Part shown: piece after piece, positions 50,650 through 59,882 of the stretch
Layout of the letters: each line of letters opens with the position of its first letter
How positions within the stretch are numbered: position 1 is the stretch's first letter
Source: Bradyrhizobium acaciae
GTDB lineage: Bacteria; Pseudomonadota; Alphaproteobacteria; Rhizobiales; Xanthobacteraceae
Direction of reading: 5' to 3'
Assembly: GCF_020889785.1 (NCBI RefSeq)
Contig: NZ_JACMYK010000005.1
Location: forward strand, 1 to 64,000
DNA: 64,000 bases
The notes under the pieces: model-generated
What the model was told of the DNA's origin: nothing
Databases searched by the model: none
Seen by the model: the letters and a program-made list of their open reading frames with translations, nothing else
Translations under genes and position numbers: made by a program

Positions 50650-51851
50650 GCGGAATTCAAGTGCCGATTTACCTCGACAATAATGCAACGACGCGGACCG
50701 ATCCATCTGTTGTGCAAGCCATGTTGCCGTTCTTCACCGAGCAATTCGGCAACGCCTCATCCACGCATGCCTTTGGCGGCGAGGTTGCAGTCGCCTTGAA
50801 GCAGGCTCGGCGTAGCTTACGGGGGTTGCTAGGCTGCGCCTACGATCATGAGATCGTTTTCACCTCGGGAGGGACCGAGGCCAACAATGCCGCGATTCTC
50901 TCCGCACTTGCGACCGAGGAAAGTCGCGACGAAATCGTTACCACCTCGGTCGAGCACTCCGCCGTTCTTGCGCTAACCGAGCAATTGGCGACAAGAGGAG
51001 TCAAGACGCACGTCGTACCGGTAGATTCCCGCGGCCGGCTCGATATCGAGGCGTTTCGCAGCGCGCTTGGGCCACGGACAGCGATTGTCTCCGTTATGTG
51101 GGCCAACAACGAGACCGGTACGATATTTCCTGTAGAGTTCCTTGCAGGGTTGACCCATGAGGCGGGCGCGCTGTTTCACACCGATGCGGTCCAGGCCGTC
51201 GGCAAGATGCGGGTAGACCTTAAGGACAGTGCGATCGACATGCTGTCGCTATCCGCGCACAAACTGCATGGACCCAAAGGCATCGGTGCGCTATATCTGC
51301 GCAAGGGGACAAGTTTCCGACCGCTGATCTGGGGCGGATCACAGGAACGACGGCGCCGCGGCGGAACGGAGAATATTCCCGCAATCGTCGGCCTTGGAAA
51401 GGCTGCAGAGCTTGCGGCGGAGCGGCTCGAACCGGAGCGCGTTCGCATTGCTGCGTTGCGCGACCGCCTCGAGCAGGGAATACTGCACATTGGCGAGTGT
51501 ATTGCGCTCGGCGATATAAGCAACCGGCTAGCGAACACGACCAATATTGCCTTCGACCATCTCGAAGGCGAAGCAATCGCCCACCATCTCAATCGGGCCG
51601 GCATTGCTGTGTCGCTCGGATCAGCCTGCAACGCGGGCTCAATGGAGCCATCGCATGTCTTGCAGGCCATGCGGGTGCCGGCGTGGAGCATGCGCGGTGC
51701 GGTGCGCTTCTCGCTATCGCGAGAAACCTCATTCGCGGAGGTCGACGAGGTCGTGTGCGCCGTGTCTGACATCGTGGCTCGCCTGCGCGCCACTTCGCGG
51801 GAGTCGGCCCGCTTGGCCAGCCATGGTTCACAGTCGAGGAGTTCAACGTGA
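50646..51851 (+). CDS. nifS: Nitrogenase-specific cysteine desulfurase NifS
   Basis: A class I PLP-dependent desulfurase (about 401 residues). It has IYLDNNATTRTDPSV at the N-terminus, SGGTEANNAA, HTDAVQAVGK, the PLP Lys in LSAHKLHGPKGIGALY and the catalytic loop Cys in GSACNAGSMEPSHVL. It provides sulfur for nitrogenase clusters. No ATG fits; a TTG at 50646 overlapping the previous stop, or a GTG at 50661, are the candidates. Overlaps nifT by 4 bases. Confidence 0.94.
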   Translation: MSGIQVPIYLDNNATTRTDPSVVQAMLPFFTEQFGNASSTHAFGGEVAVALKQARRSLRGLLGCAYDHEIVFTSGGTEANNAAILSALATEESRDEIVTTSVEHSAVLALTEQLATRGVKTHVVPVDSRGRLDIEAFRSALGPRTAIVSVMWANNETGTIFPVEFLAGLTHEAGALFHTDAVQAVGKMRVDLKDSAIDMLSLSAHKLHGPKGIGALYLRKGTSFRPLIWGGSQERRRRGGTENIPAIVGLGKAAELAAERLEPERVRIAALRDRLEQGILHIGECIALGDISNRLANTTNIAFDHLEGEAIAHHLNRAGIAVSLGSACNAGSMEPSHVLQAMRVPAWSMRGAVRFSLSRETSFAEVDEVVCAVSDIVARLRATSRESARLASHGSQSRSST

Positions 51852-52072
51852 AAATCATGATCCGCCGGTCTCCGGACGCCGGCCTGTCGATCTACGTACC
51901 AAAGAAAGATCTCGAAGAGCCGATCGTCGAGTCCGAATATGAGACCCTCTGGGGCGGATGGATAAAAATAGCCAATGGCTGGGTACTCGATTTGCCTAAG
52001 ATGGCGAGCGATACAAAATTACCGATCACAATCGACGCTAAAAAGCGGAGCGCGGACGGAGAGGGTCCGTGA
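51848..52072 (+). CDS. nifT: NifT/FixU protein
   Basis: A 74-residue NifT (FixU) protein: [24 protein letters not shown] and [15 protein letters not shown] are the family blocks. Its function is unknown and it is not essential in tested diazotrophs. It starts at a GTG overlapping the nifS stop and itself overlaps the next gene in the same manner (GTGA). Confidence 0.93.
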   Translation: MKIMIRRSPDAGLSIYVPKKDLEEPIVESEYETLWGGWIKIANGWVLDLPKMASDTKLPITIDAKKRSADGEGP

Positions 52073-52932
52073 AGGGGCCTCGGCGGATCGACTTTGTCGA
52101 TGCAGTCGATGCCAAGACCATTCTCGTGGACATCGCTGCCGGGTTAAGGGCTGCGCGCGTGGTGCCCTATCTCGGTCCTGGCCTCACCGGCCTGTCCAGA
52201 TCCGATGTGCCGGCCACGCCCGAGGCGCTGGCCGACTTCTTCGCCAGCAAGATTGCGCTGCCTCGGCGGGCCAAAGGCAATGCGTGGGCGTCGGCGCAGC
52301 ATATCGAGGTCAGCAAACATCGCTCTAAGCTGACGACATTGATGGTGCAGGCCTTCGCTCGATCAGCGGAGCCGACGCCGTTACATCATCACTTCACGTC
52401 CCTGTCGCCGCCCGTCATCGTCGATGCATGGTACGATGGGGCGATGCGCGCCGCGCTGGGCAAGCGCGAGGGATGGGGTGAAGTGCAGGGTATTACCCGT
52501 GCCGGTATTGGCGAGAATCGTTGGTATCGCTTCTATGATTCCTCTGGCCAAGAGGTCGACAGTGCCGTGGCCGGCAGTTGGGCGACGGTGCTCTATAAGC
52601 CGCATGGCAGCGTGCACCCGGCCAACAACTTCCTGATCTCCGATGCTGACTATGTCGAGGCCTTGACCGAGATTGACATTCAGACGCCAATTCCGGACAT
52701 CATCAAGGAAAGGCGGAGCGGACGGACCTTTCTCTTCATCGGCTGTCGCTTTAACGACCAGCTGTTGCGCAGTTATGCGCGGCAGATTATCAAGCGCTCG
52801 GGTGGCGCCCACTATGCGATCGTCGATCCGGATACGCTGTCGCGCAACGAGTTCCGTTTTCTACTCGAACAAGGTCTGGCGCCGCTTGCGATTCGGCTCC
52901 CTTGCGCGGCTGAGATACTGCTCACCCGTTAG
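52069..52932 (+). CDS. SIR2-fold protein in the nifS-nifT operon
   Basis: A 287-residue protein with a SIR2-like fold (SIR2_2 type). [12 protein letters not shown] corresponds to the first NAD-binding loop, [14 protein letters not shown] to the KxHG active-site region and [19 protein letters not shown] to the late GxSxxD-type strand. It is therefore a possible NAD-dependent enzyme (deacylase or NAD hydrolase). It begins at a GTG overlapping nifT, so it is made together with nifS and nifT. This link to nitrogen fixation argues against a phage-defence role. A partner or target is not visible. Confidence 0.8.
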   Translation: MKGPRRIDFVDAVDAKTILVDIAAGLRAARVVPYLGPGLTGLSRSDVPATPEALADFFASKIALPRRAKGNAWASAQHIEVSKHRSKLTTLMVQAFARSAEPTPLHHHFTSLSPPVIVDAWYDGAMRAALGKREGWGEVQGITRAGIGENRWYRFYDSSGQEVDSAVAGSWATVLYKPHGSVHPANNFLISDADYVEALTEIDIQTPIPDIIKERRSGRTFLFIGCRFNDQLLRSYARQIIKRSGGAHYAIVDPDTLSRNEFRFLLEQGLAPLAIRLPCAAEILLTR

Positions 52933-52952
52933 ATGTGTGAAGCTCGATAGCC

Positions 52953-52971
52953 CAACTGGTATCGCCAGTTG
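52953..52971 (+). terminator. Small hairpin after the SIR2-fold gene
   Basis: CAACTGG-TATCG-CCAGTTG is a perfect 7-bp stem 20 bases after the stop. No T run follows, so termination would be weak or factor-dependent. Confidence 0.35.
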
Positions 52972-53190
52972 TGAGATGGCGCGATGCACGAAACGCCCTC
53001 AGAAATGAAGCCGGGTGTTGCGCGCGCTTTGGCACCATCATTGATGCGCCAGCCCGCAGAGTTCTGAGTGAGGATGAGGACGTATCTGTCGCATTCTTAA
53101 CAAGCGTATCATTGCCGCTCTTACATGTCTCAACGTCGGTCGGGCCCGCTAACGCTATGACATGCTGGCCAAATGTCGTCTTCTGCGCCG
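52972..53190. other. nifB upstream region
   Basis: No gene; holds the NifA site for nifB. Confidence 0.7.
53087..53102 (+). promoter_or_regulatory. NifA upstream activator site of nifB
   Basis: TGT-CGCATTCTTA-ACA, exact TGT-N10-ACA match, 88 bases before the -24/-12 promoter. Confidence 0.8.
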
Positions 53191-53206
53191 TGGCATGTGA
53201 GTTGCT
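53191..53206 (+). promoter_or_regulatory. Sigma-54 promoter of nifB-frxA
   Basis: TGGCATG-N4-TTGCT, a near-consensus -24/-12 element about 70 bases before the nifB ATG. Confidence 0.92.
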
Positions 53207-53274
53207 ACGCCTCGTCTTGAGGCTCGCTCACGGATGGTCCTGGGAAGCCAATGTGCCTGCAGGGAAGAAAGAGA

Positions 53275-54834
53275 ATGAATGCGGTCGTGGGGAGCGGAGG
53301 ATACGCCAAAGCTGCGCTGGATAACGGCACGATGATGCAGTCTGCCGCCGAGCATAAGGGCTGTCGCACCGCAGCCAAGACAGCCCAGGCAGGCTGCGGG
53401 TCACAGACAAGCCAAGGCGATCTGCCGAGCGGAATCTGGGAAAAGGTGAAGAACCATCCCTGCTACAGCGAAGAAGCGCATCATCATTACGCCCGTATGC
53501 ATGTGGCCGTCGCGCCAGCCTGTAACATCCAGTGCAATTACTGCAATCGCAAATATGACTGCGCCAATGAATCTCGCCCGGGCGTGGTGAGCGAAAAGCT
53601 TACCCCCGAGCAGGCGGTGAGAAAAGTGCTCGTGGTCGCGACCACCATTCCACAGATGACGGTGCTCGGCATCGCTGGTCCCGGCGATGCTCTTGCCAAT
53701 CCAGAAAAGACGTTCAAGACATTCGAATTGGTCGCCAAGGCGGCGCCCGACATCAAGCTGTGTCTGTCGACCAACGGACTGGCTCTGCCGGACCATGTTG
53801 ACACGATCGTCAGGTCCAAAATCGACCACGTCACCATCACTATCAACACAATCGATCCCGAAATCGGCGCCAAGATCTATCCCTGGATCTTCTTCAACTA
53901 TAAACGCTACACCGGCATCGACGCGGCGAGGATACTCACCGACCGTCAGCTGCAGGGCCTCGAGATGCTTAGCGAACGGGGTATCCTGTGCAAGGTCAAC
54001 TCGGTGATGATCCCCCACATCAACGATCAGCACCTGGTCGAGGTCAACAAGGCGGTGAAGGCGCGCGGTGCCTTCCTGCACAATATCATGCCGCTGATCT
54101 CCGCGCCTGAGCACGGCACAGTGTTTGGCCTAAACGGTCAACGCGGGCCGACGGCGCAGGAATTGAAGACGCTGCAAGATGCTTGTGAAGGGAAGATGAA
54201 CATGATGCGGCATTGTCGCCAGTGCCGCGCTGATGCTGTCGGACTGATCGGAGAGGATCGCAGCGCAGAGTTCAGTACCGATCAGATCATGAAAATGGAT
54301 GTCAAATATGACCTTGCTACGCGCAAGGCTTATCAAGACAGGTTAGAGGACGAACGCGCCGCCAGCGTCGTGGCCCACCAACAAGAACTTACACAGTTCG
54401 CCGCCGAGACGAGCGCGATCACGGTTCTGGTGGCGGTCGCAACCAAGGGCTCGGGACTGATCAACGAGCACTTTGGGCACGCAAAGGAATTCCAAGTATA
54501 TGAACTTTCTACATCCGGCGCCAAATTCATCGGTCACCGTCGCGTCGACGTCTACTGCCAGGACGGTTATGGCGAGGAGGGTAGGCTTTCGACCATCATT
54601 CGTGGCATCCACGACTGCCATGCGGTGTTCGTGGCCAAGATCGGCGGCTGCCCAAAAAGCAACCTGATCAAGGCCGGGATCGAGCCGGTTGATCAATACG
54701 CGCATGAGTTCATCGAGAAGTCGACGATCGCCTGGTTCAGGACCTATCTCGACAAGGTGAAGAGCGGCGATGTCCGGCATGAGAAGCGCGGTGACGCCGC
54801 AATCCGCCAGGGAGCTCTGATCTCTGCGGCGTAA
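53275..54834 (+). CDS. nifB: FeMo-cofactor core synthase NifB (radical SAM)
   Basis: A 519-residue radical-SAM enzyme that fuses two [4Fe-4S] clusters with a carbide into NifB-co. The SAM cluster ligands are C83, C87 and C90 (ACNIQCNYC), and CRQC near residue 315 helps hold the substrate clusters. The C-terminal 120 residues (from [20 protein letters not shown]) form a NifX-like domain. The ATG at 53275, behind an AGGGAAG ribosome-binding site, is preferred over one at 53251. frxA follows 9 bases later. Confidence 0.97.
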   Translation: MNAVVGSGGYAKAALDNGTMMQSAAEHKGCRTAAKTAQAGCGSQTSQGDLPSGIWEKVKNHPCYSEEAHHHYARMHVAVAPACNIQCNYCNRKYDCANESRPGVVSEKLTPEQAVRKVLVVATTIPQMTVLGIAGPGDALANPEKTFKTFELVAKAAPDIKLCLSTNGLALPDHVDTIVRSKIDHVTITINTIDPEIGAKIYPWIFFNYKRYTGIDAARILTDRQLQGLEMLSERGILCKVNSVMIPHINDQHLVEVNKAVKARGAFLHNIMPLISAPEHGTVFGLNGQRGPTAQELKTLQDACEGKMNMMRHCRQCRADAVGLIGEDRSAEFSTDQIMKMDVKYDLATRKAYQDRLEDERAASVVAHQQELTQFAAETSAITVLVAVATKGSGLINEHFGHAKEFQVYELSTSGAKFIGHRRVDVYCQDGYGEEGRLSTIIRGIHDCHAVFVAKIGGCPKSNLIKAGIEPVDQYAHEFIEKSTIAWFRTYLDKVKSGDVRHEKRGDAAIRQGALISAA

Positions 54835-54843
54835 GGGGGGTAT

Positions 54844-55068
54844 ATGCCATTCAAGATTATCGCCTCTCAGTGTACCAGCTGCTCAGCTTGTGAACCCTTA
54901 TGCCCGAACGTTGCCATCTCGGAAAAGGCAGGAAGCTTTTTCATCGAAGCGACGAAATGCACCGAATGTGTTGGCCATTTCGACGAGCCGCAATGCGCCG
55001 CCGCCTGCCCGGTCGACAATACCTGCGTAATTGACACCTCCTTGCCCCGCTATCAGGCGCCAGCCTAG
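54844..55068 (+). CDS. frxA: 2[4Fe-4S] ferredoxin FrxA
   Basis: A 74-residue ferredoxin with [11 protein letters not shown] and [17 protein letters not shown]; the insert in the second motif is typical of the ferredoxin co-transcribed with nifB (frxA in B. japonicum, fdxN elsewhere), which supports NifB activity. It is a paralogue of the ferredoxin at 26100. Confidence 0.94.
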   Translation: MPFKIIASQCTSCSACEPLCPNVAISEKAGSFFIEATKCTECVGHFDEPQCAAACPVDNTCVIDTSLPRYQAPA

Positions 55069-56418
55069 AAAGCGAGCTTCCATGAACGGCATGCCAAGAG
55101 CTGGGGCTGAAAGCGTTGCAAACGTCGTGCGGCGCTTTGTCAACACCGTAGGTCTCGACCTTCGCACATTCCTTCGCGAAGGCGACTGCTGCGGATGTCC
55201 GCGCGATCGTGCTGTTGCTCGCCGGCAGCGGAGCGTCGGCAGGCATTTCATCTGGTGCGGCGCGCCAAAAACGCCTCTCAACTCCGAGCGTGGGCTTCGA
55301 GGTAGCGCGCCTATCGTTGATGTGACTGACGAAGCTACGCTGATCGGCGCATGCACCGCGGGATCAGCCTTACCGAGCCGCAACATCGCGGAATGCGCCG
55401 GGCGAGCGAAGCTGCCGATGACCTTCGAGGCAGCAGCCAAGTCGCCATCTGCCGGTCAGGGAGCGCTCATCGCGCGTACTTTGTTCGGCGAAGCCCCGAG
55501 CCAAGACCGGTGGACGGTTAACGCGACTGATGCTGCTGTTGATCACGCCGATATCATCATGCCGCGGTTGCATCTCTCCAGGTTGAAGGACTTCACCGGC
55601 CTCCCGATATGGGCCGGCAATCTGGAAGAAGGGACGAGGCCGCCACCAAGCTGTTCGAACTCGAACCGACTGACACGATCGGTGTCGAATCGTTCGCGGA
55701 CGTCCTTGAGCGGAGCAGCCAATCCGATGATCGACCACATTGGCAACGCCGCCCCGGAGCATCACTCCAATTACGGTGCCAGCGCTCGTCCGTCGCGGAA
55801 GAAGGGCTGCGACTGCCGGCGTTCGGCTATTTGCGCAAATGATCGTGCCGGCAACGTCTCCAGCAGTTCTCCCGGCAGAATCCCGCGCTCAGCAACGGCG
55901 GCGCTTGGCGCGCAGACGTCGAGGTCCGAGCGATCGTGTCCACGCAGGCTAATGCCGTTGTCTTATTATCGGTGCTTGACGGCTATAGAAGCCTCGTCGT
56001 CCAATCCGGAAGATCGTTTCATACCGGGAAATGATGCCGATGCTGACCGACAAAATGCTGGCGACGCTCTCGTGCGCCACTTCGCCGCGCAGCTCCGCAA
56101 TCAATCGGTCTGCGCCAAGGACGTCCAGTTCCGCCACATCGTGCCGCGTCGCGCTGCCGTTGCTGGGCTACTTGGCGTAGCTACGGGCAGATACGCTAGA
56201 GCGCGGTTGGATATCGCAGAACGGCCGTCACTCGGGGCACGAACTGCCCTACAGCGACATCCTGGTCAGCACGTCGACACGAACTGGCGAGCCGCATTGC
56301 GGTGGACGAATTGGCTGAGTGCGGCGAGGGATGAGCACAATCGTGAAGGATGTCTCCTGGTCGGGCTGGGCGGCACCCCCGGCATGTCTGCCAGCGAGCG
56401 ATGCATGAGGAGCGCTAC
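55069..56418. other. Gene relic region between frxA and nifZ
   Basis: About 1.35 kb that I cannot assign. A long frame (55082-56422) is open but its composition changes along the way. The part 55520-55630 reads like real protein (DHADIIMPRLHLSRL, then FTGLPIWAGNLEE). After a +1 shift near 55630 it seems to continue as DEAATKLFELEPTDTIGVES, and near 55930 another frame reads ANAVVLLSVLDGYRSLVVQ. This pattern fits one or more decayed genes. No promoter was found for nifZ, so it may be read from nifB. Confidence 0.45.
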
Positions 56419-56739
56419 ATGAGCGGTATTGTTCGCGACAGCGACGTCGTCGAGCTCGACGAGCCGCCTGTCTTCAGCTTTAGCCAAAAGGTACGAGCTA
56501 ATCGCACCATCCGGAATGATGGCACCTTTCGTGGCAAGGAGATTGGCGACATCTTGGTCAAGAAGGGTGAGATCGGTTACGTCATCTCGATCGGCACGTT
56601 CCTGCAGCAGTTTTACATCTACGGTGTCGAATTTCTGGAAAGTGGCTACCGCGTTGGCATGAAGCGCAAGGAACTCGAGCCAGTGGATGGCAGCGGGGAG
56701 ATCGATGATCTGCCATTGCCGCAAGAGGCCGTGTCATGA
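56419..56739 (+). CDS. nifZ: NifZ
   Basis: A 106-residue NifZ, which acts as a chaperone in P-cluster maturation of the MoFe protein. The family region is FSFSQKVRANRTIRNDGTF, then GDILVKKGEIGYVISIGTFL and VEFLESGYRVGMKRKEL. A GAGGAG ribosome-binding site lies 6 bases before the ATG. The stop overlaps the next gene. Confidence 0.93.
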   Translation: MSGIVRDSDVVELDEPPVFSFSQKVRANRTIRNDGTFRGKEIGDILVKKGEIGYVISIGTFLQQFYIYGVEFLESGYRVGMKRKELEPVDGSGEIDDLPLPQEAVS

Positions 56740-56993
56740 GTGAACCCGGCTTTCCAAAATATCGGCGAGGCCAGCGGGTTAAGACCGCAGTCGATATCAT
56801 CAACGACGGCTCTTTTCCCAATGCGAAGCCTGACGGCGTCTTGCTCGGCGCCGGAGTGGCTGGAGAGATCATCAAGGTTGCCATCCATACCGAGGCGAAC
56901 GTGCCGATCTATACTGTCGATTTTGGAGAACGGCTGCTCATCGGCTGTCTTGAAGAAGAAATCACAGTTTTTGAAGGGAGGCTTTTGCGATGA
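56736..56993 (+). CDS. Second, shorter NifZ-family protein
   Basis: An 85-residue protein with the same beta-barrel pattern as NifZ (FPKYRRGQRVKTAVDIINDGSFP, GAGVAGEIIKVAI, YTVDFGERLLIGCLEEE). It is not a copy of the neighbour but a distinct member of the family. ATGA overlaps on both sides couple it to nifZ and the next gene. Confidence 0.85.
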   Translation: MSEPGFPKYRRGQRVKTAVDIINDGSFPNAKPDGVLLGAGVAGEIIKVAIHTEANVPIYTVDFGERLLIGCLEEEITVFEGRLLR

Positions 56994-57349
56994 ATGCCGG
57001 GCTGATGAGGAAGGTCAAGACCGGGCTGGTGGCGCACCCCAACGAGCTTGATCGCAAGCGGATCGAGCGCAGCTTGAGCTCCCGCACGCGCTATCTCTAC
57101 GTCTCGCCGAAGGTGACGCCGGTGAAGGGCGGCTACCTCGTCGAGAGCCCCTGTTGCTCGCGCAATATTGACAAGGACGGCGCTCTAATCGACGTCGCGC
57201 TGATTCTTTATGATGGCGTGAGCGGAATCTGGAAGGTGTTTTGCAAGAACCATGCCCAAGGAATCTGGGAATTTTACAGTCTATATCACCGCCTGACTTC
57301 AGCGATCGGCGAATTGAACGCGGATCCGGAGCATTTGTTCTGGCAATGA
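56990..57349 (+). CDS. Small conserved nif-cluster protein, function unknown
   Basis: A 119-residue soluble protein. It has three cysteines that could bind metal (SPCCSRNI and VFCKNHAQG) and aromatic-rich ends (RYLYVSP, WEFYSLYHRL). I do not recognise a family with certainty; a DUF3024-like relation is possible. Start overlaps the previous stop (ATGA), so it belongs to the nifZ operon. Confidence 0.8.
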   Translation: MNAGLMRKVKTGLVAHPNELDRKRIERSLSSRTRYLYVSPKVTPVKGGYLVESPCCSRNIDKDGALIDVALILYDGVSGIWKVFCKNHAQGIWEFYSLYHRLTSAIGELNADPEHLFWQ

Positions 57350-57383
57350 GGGGCGGCTTTTGAGGGGTCTCAGAGGAGCCACG

Positions 57384-57653
57384 ATGACGCTCACTACGCA
57401 GGAATTGATTGAAATCGAGCAGCTGCTTGCGGCCGACAGGGCCGAGGAGGAGCCGTTTGTCGAGCTGCGGCGCCGGTTTCCGCAGCTTGCTTGTGTGCGC
57501 TGCGATGCGTCGGATATGACGGATCAGCCATTCCGGCAGTTTGTGCGTTTCGATCTCCATCTGATCGATGGATCGGATCACTGCGTGCAGCTTACGGCCG
57601 ATCCGGCGCGGGCGACCGGCATCATATTGGCCAAAAGAGACGCTGCGCAGTGA
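57384..57653 (+). CDS. Small conserved nif-cluster protein, function unknown
   Basis: An 89-residue soluble protein (MTLTTQELIEIEQLL, then RFPQLACVRCDASDM). It carries one CxxC-like pair (CVRCDAS). The ATG at 57384 follows an AGAGGAG site; the frame opens 8 codons earlier. It is remembered as a type of small protein (possibly DUF6129) occurring in nif clusters. The stop overlaps the GTG of the next gene. Confidence 0.8.
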   Translation: MTLTTQELIEIEQLLAADRAEEEPFVELRRRFPQLACVRCDASDMTDQPFRQFVRFDLHLIDGSDHCVQLTADPARATGIILAKRDAAQ

Positions 57654-58802
57654 GCGGCACTGAGCTCGCAGGGCATCCGTGCGATGGCGCGCACAATCTG
57701 GAGAATAATGTATCCTTCATCCCACTGTCGGACCCGGATATTACCGTCGCTGAGCTCTCTGCAGTGGAAACCCTGCTGTGTTCGTCGCAGATCTCCAGTG
57801 GACGGATCACTGAGGCGTTCGAGCAGGGTTTCGCGGCTTATCTGGGCCGCAAACATGCCGTTGCGGTTTCGAGTGGTACCATTGGGCTCCTGCTTGCACT
57901 GAAGGCGCTCGGGATCGGAGCAGGGCACGAGGTCATCGCCTTACGCCTTTCGCGAAACAGCGCATGCCATCAGTCTTGCAGGCGCACGGGTGGTATTTGC
58001 CGACGTCGACTATTGGGCGGGAACATTGGTTCCCGCGAAGGTCGAGGAGAGCATTACGGCCAGCGCGCGGGCGACTGTCCCGGCCAATCCGAACGGTCAT
58101 CCTGCGCCATGGGTAGAACTGCGGACGGTCGCACAGCGCCACCGGCTGCTGCTCTTGGAGGACTCTACCGAGGCGATCGGGTCGAGCTACAAGGGGGAGC
58201 TCGTCGGCCGATTTGGCGACCTGGCCGTGTTCGACTTTGCCCAGCCGGTAGCCCTAAGCTGCGGTGAAGGCGCAATGGTGGTGACGGATGACATCGATAT
58301 TGCGGTTCGGTTGCGCCGCCATCGCGCCCACCGCCTGGACGAGCGATTCTCAGTTGTCGTCACGAGCACAGCACCTTACCAGGCTGGCATGAGCGATCTC
58401 ACGGCTGCCTTGGGGCTTGCGCAGCTGAAGCGTCTCGATGAAATCTTGGAGCGGCGTCGGCTCATCGAGCAGCTCTATAACGCACATGTCCAGTCATTTG
58501 AGGGCATCAAGCCGCCTTATGTCGGTCCCGATGTGACGGATGTGAACTGGATGCTTTATCTCGTTCAATTAGGGACACGCTTCCCGCGATCCGGTCGGGA
58601 CGCCATTATCGATGATCTGCGCGCCGCCAAGGTTCAATCCGCTGCTTACAGCCAACCGTTGCATTTGCAACGCCACTATTATGACCTCGGTTGTCGCCGT
58701 GGCGATTTCGCGGTTACGGAAAAGGTCGCCGATCGCGCTTTAGCGCTGCCGTTTCACACCCATCTCGCGAACAAGCAGATCGCGTTTATGTGGAGACCAT
58801 GA
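57650..58802 (+). pseudogene. DegT/DnrJ-type protein, frameshifted and without PLP lysine
   Basis: Starts at a GTG overlapping the previous stop. The first 96 codons (SAVETLLCSSQISSGRITEAFE, AVAVSSGTIGLLLALKALGIG) are the N-terminal part of a DegT/DnrJ/StrS aminotransferase fold. Near 57940 the frame breaks and continues in another frame from about 57943 (YAFRETAHAISLAGARVVFADVD) to 58802, so a few bases are missing. In the normal FSFxPxKxLxTGEGG motif this protein reads FDFAQPVALSCGEG, with Val where the PLP-binding Lys should be. It was therefore non-catalytic even before the frameshift. It sits in the nifZ operon. If the frameshift is a sequencing error, it is a pseudo-aminotransferase of unknown role. 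Confidence 0.75.
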
Positions 58803-59191
58803 AAGATGCCTCGATCAACGTGGGCGCAGGTGCGGCGATCTACTGAGATGATCGTTATGCACCACATGAAAGGAGGAGGACTGATTGAGCGCAATCGGAG
58901 CTTTGGGCGGGCGCGAGATGAGAAATCAACCGAGCGCATGTCATGCGATGCTCCGCGGGCAGATCGCGATCCGCGTAAATGCGGAGCACGCCGCATGCCG
59001 CTGTATCCTGTACTGTTCGGGATGCTGTGGGAGAAATGTTCCAGCCTCGCGCTCGCAGAAAACCTGCTCGATCGTCGCAAAGTGCCGTGCCCACGCCGTG
59101 GCTTAAGGCCTACGCGCCAAGATGCGCGAATCTGAGCACGCCATCCTCGGTTTCGGCTGGGCTGTCTCGAGTTAGTCAAACAGAGATTACT
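58803..59191. other. Intergenic, DegT-type gene to 73-aa gene
   Basis: No gene was recognised with confidence. A Cys-rich frame (58918-59106, with ACHAMLRG, then CRCILYCSGCCGR) follows a GGAGGAGG stretch at 58873 but has no clear start or family. No sigma-54 promoter was seen. Confidence 0.4.
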
Positions 59192-59413
59192 ATGAACGTA
59201 CAAGAAGTCATCATTCACGTCCGCTTCGCTCCGAACGGAAGAGTGGTCCAGATCAGCGAGCGCTCGGCAAAGCTCACGCCGAACCAATGGTTTGAAGTCC
59301 TCAATGCCCGCGCTAGCTCGGCATATCGCCCGCTCGCTCGTGGCCGTGGCATTTTCCGACTGAGCCGCACTACGATCGAAGCCTTCAAGCAGGAGACCGC
59401 GAGGCCGGGATGA
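59192..59413 (+). CDS. Small protein paired with Rieske copy 2
   Basis: A 73-residue basic protein (MNVQEVIIHVRFAPNGRVVQ, then KLTPNQWFEVLNARA). No family is recognised. It ends 7 bases before the second Rieske gene, so the two are probably co-transcribed and may work together. Confidence 0.75.
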   Translation: MNVQEVIIHVRFAPNGRVVQISERSAKLTPNQWFEVLNARASSAYRPLARGRGIFRLSRTTIEAFKQETARPG

Positions 59414-59420
59414 CCAAGCG

Positions 59421-59882
59421 ATGATCGGGAACCCAACGCGCGATCAGATTGAGGTTTTTGCCGTCTGTCCGGCCGATGCCATCGAGCGGAGTGGCGCCAG
59501 GGGCTTTAGCCTGTCGCGTATCGATGACAGCGGCGAGAGCCGGCTGTTTTCCATTATTGTGGTGCGTACCTTCGGCAACGACTATTTTGGCTATGTCAAC
59601 CGTTGTCCGCATGACGGCGTCTGGCTCAACATCGGCTCCGGCGAGTTTTTCTCGGCAGACCGCTCCTTTCTTAGATGCGGCCGGCACGGTGCAAGGTTCG
59701 AGATCGAGACCGGAGTGTGCATCGATGGTCCTTGCAATGGACAAGCGCTTGAGCCGGTAGCGCTCGCCGTGATCGAAGGTGACGTTTGCCTGTGCGGCGC
59801 CAAGCTGCTGGAGCAGGATCGGGTTTCCGAGTGCTTCGAGGACAGCGAGGAAACAATGGACATCACGATCCATCCCGATTAG
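59421..59882 (+). CDS. Rieske [2Fe-2S] protein, copy 2
   Basis: A 153-residue Rieske ferredoxin. The cluster ligands are in NRCPHDGVWLN (C, H) and LRCGRHGARFEIETG (C, H). It has a complete N-terminal domain (IEVFAVCPADAIE) that copy 1 at 48787 lacks. No oxygenase partner is encoded nearby, so it likely serves as an electron carrier in nitrogen fixation or symbiosis. Confidence 0.88.
   Translation: MIGNPTRDQIEVFAVCPADAIERSGARGFSLSRIDDSGESRLFSIIVVRTFGNDYFGYVNRCPHDGVWLNIGSGEFFSADRSFLRCGRHGARFEIETGVCIDGPCNGQALEPVALAVIEGDVCLCGAKLLEQDRVSECFEDSEETMDITIHPD

Noticed and set aside
52069..52932. SIR2-fold gene as part of a Thoeris-like or other phage-defence system
   Set aside because: No TIR, HerA, Argonaute or other defence partner is adjacent, and the gene overlaps nifT in a NifA-type operon.
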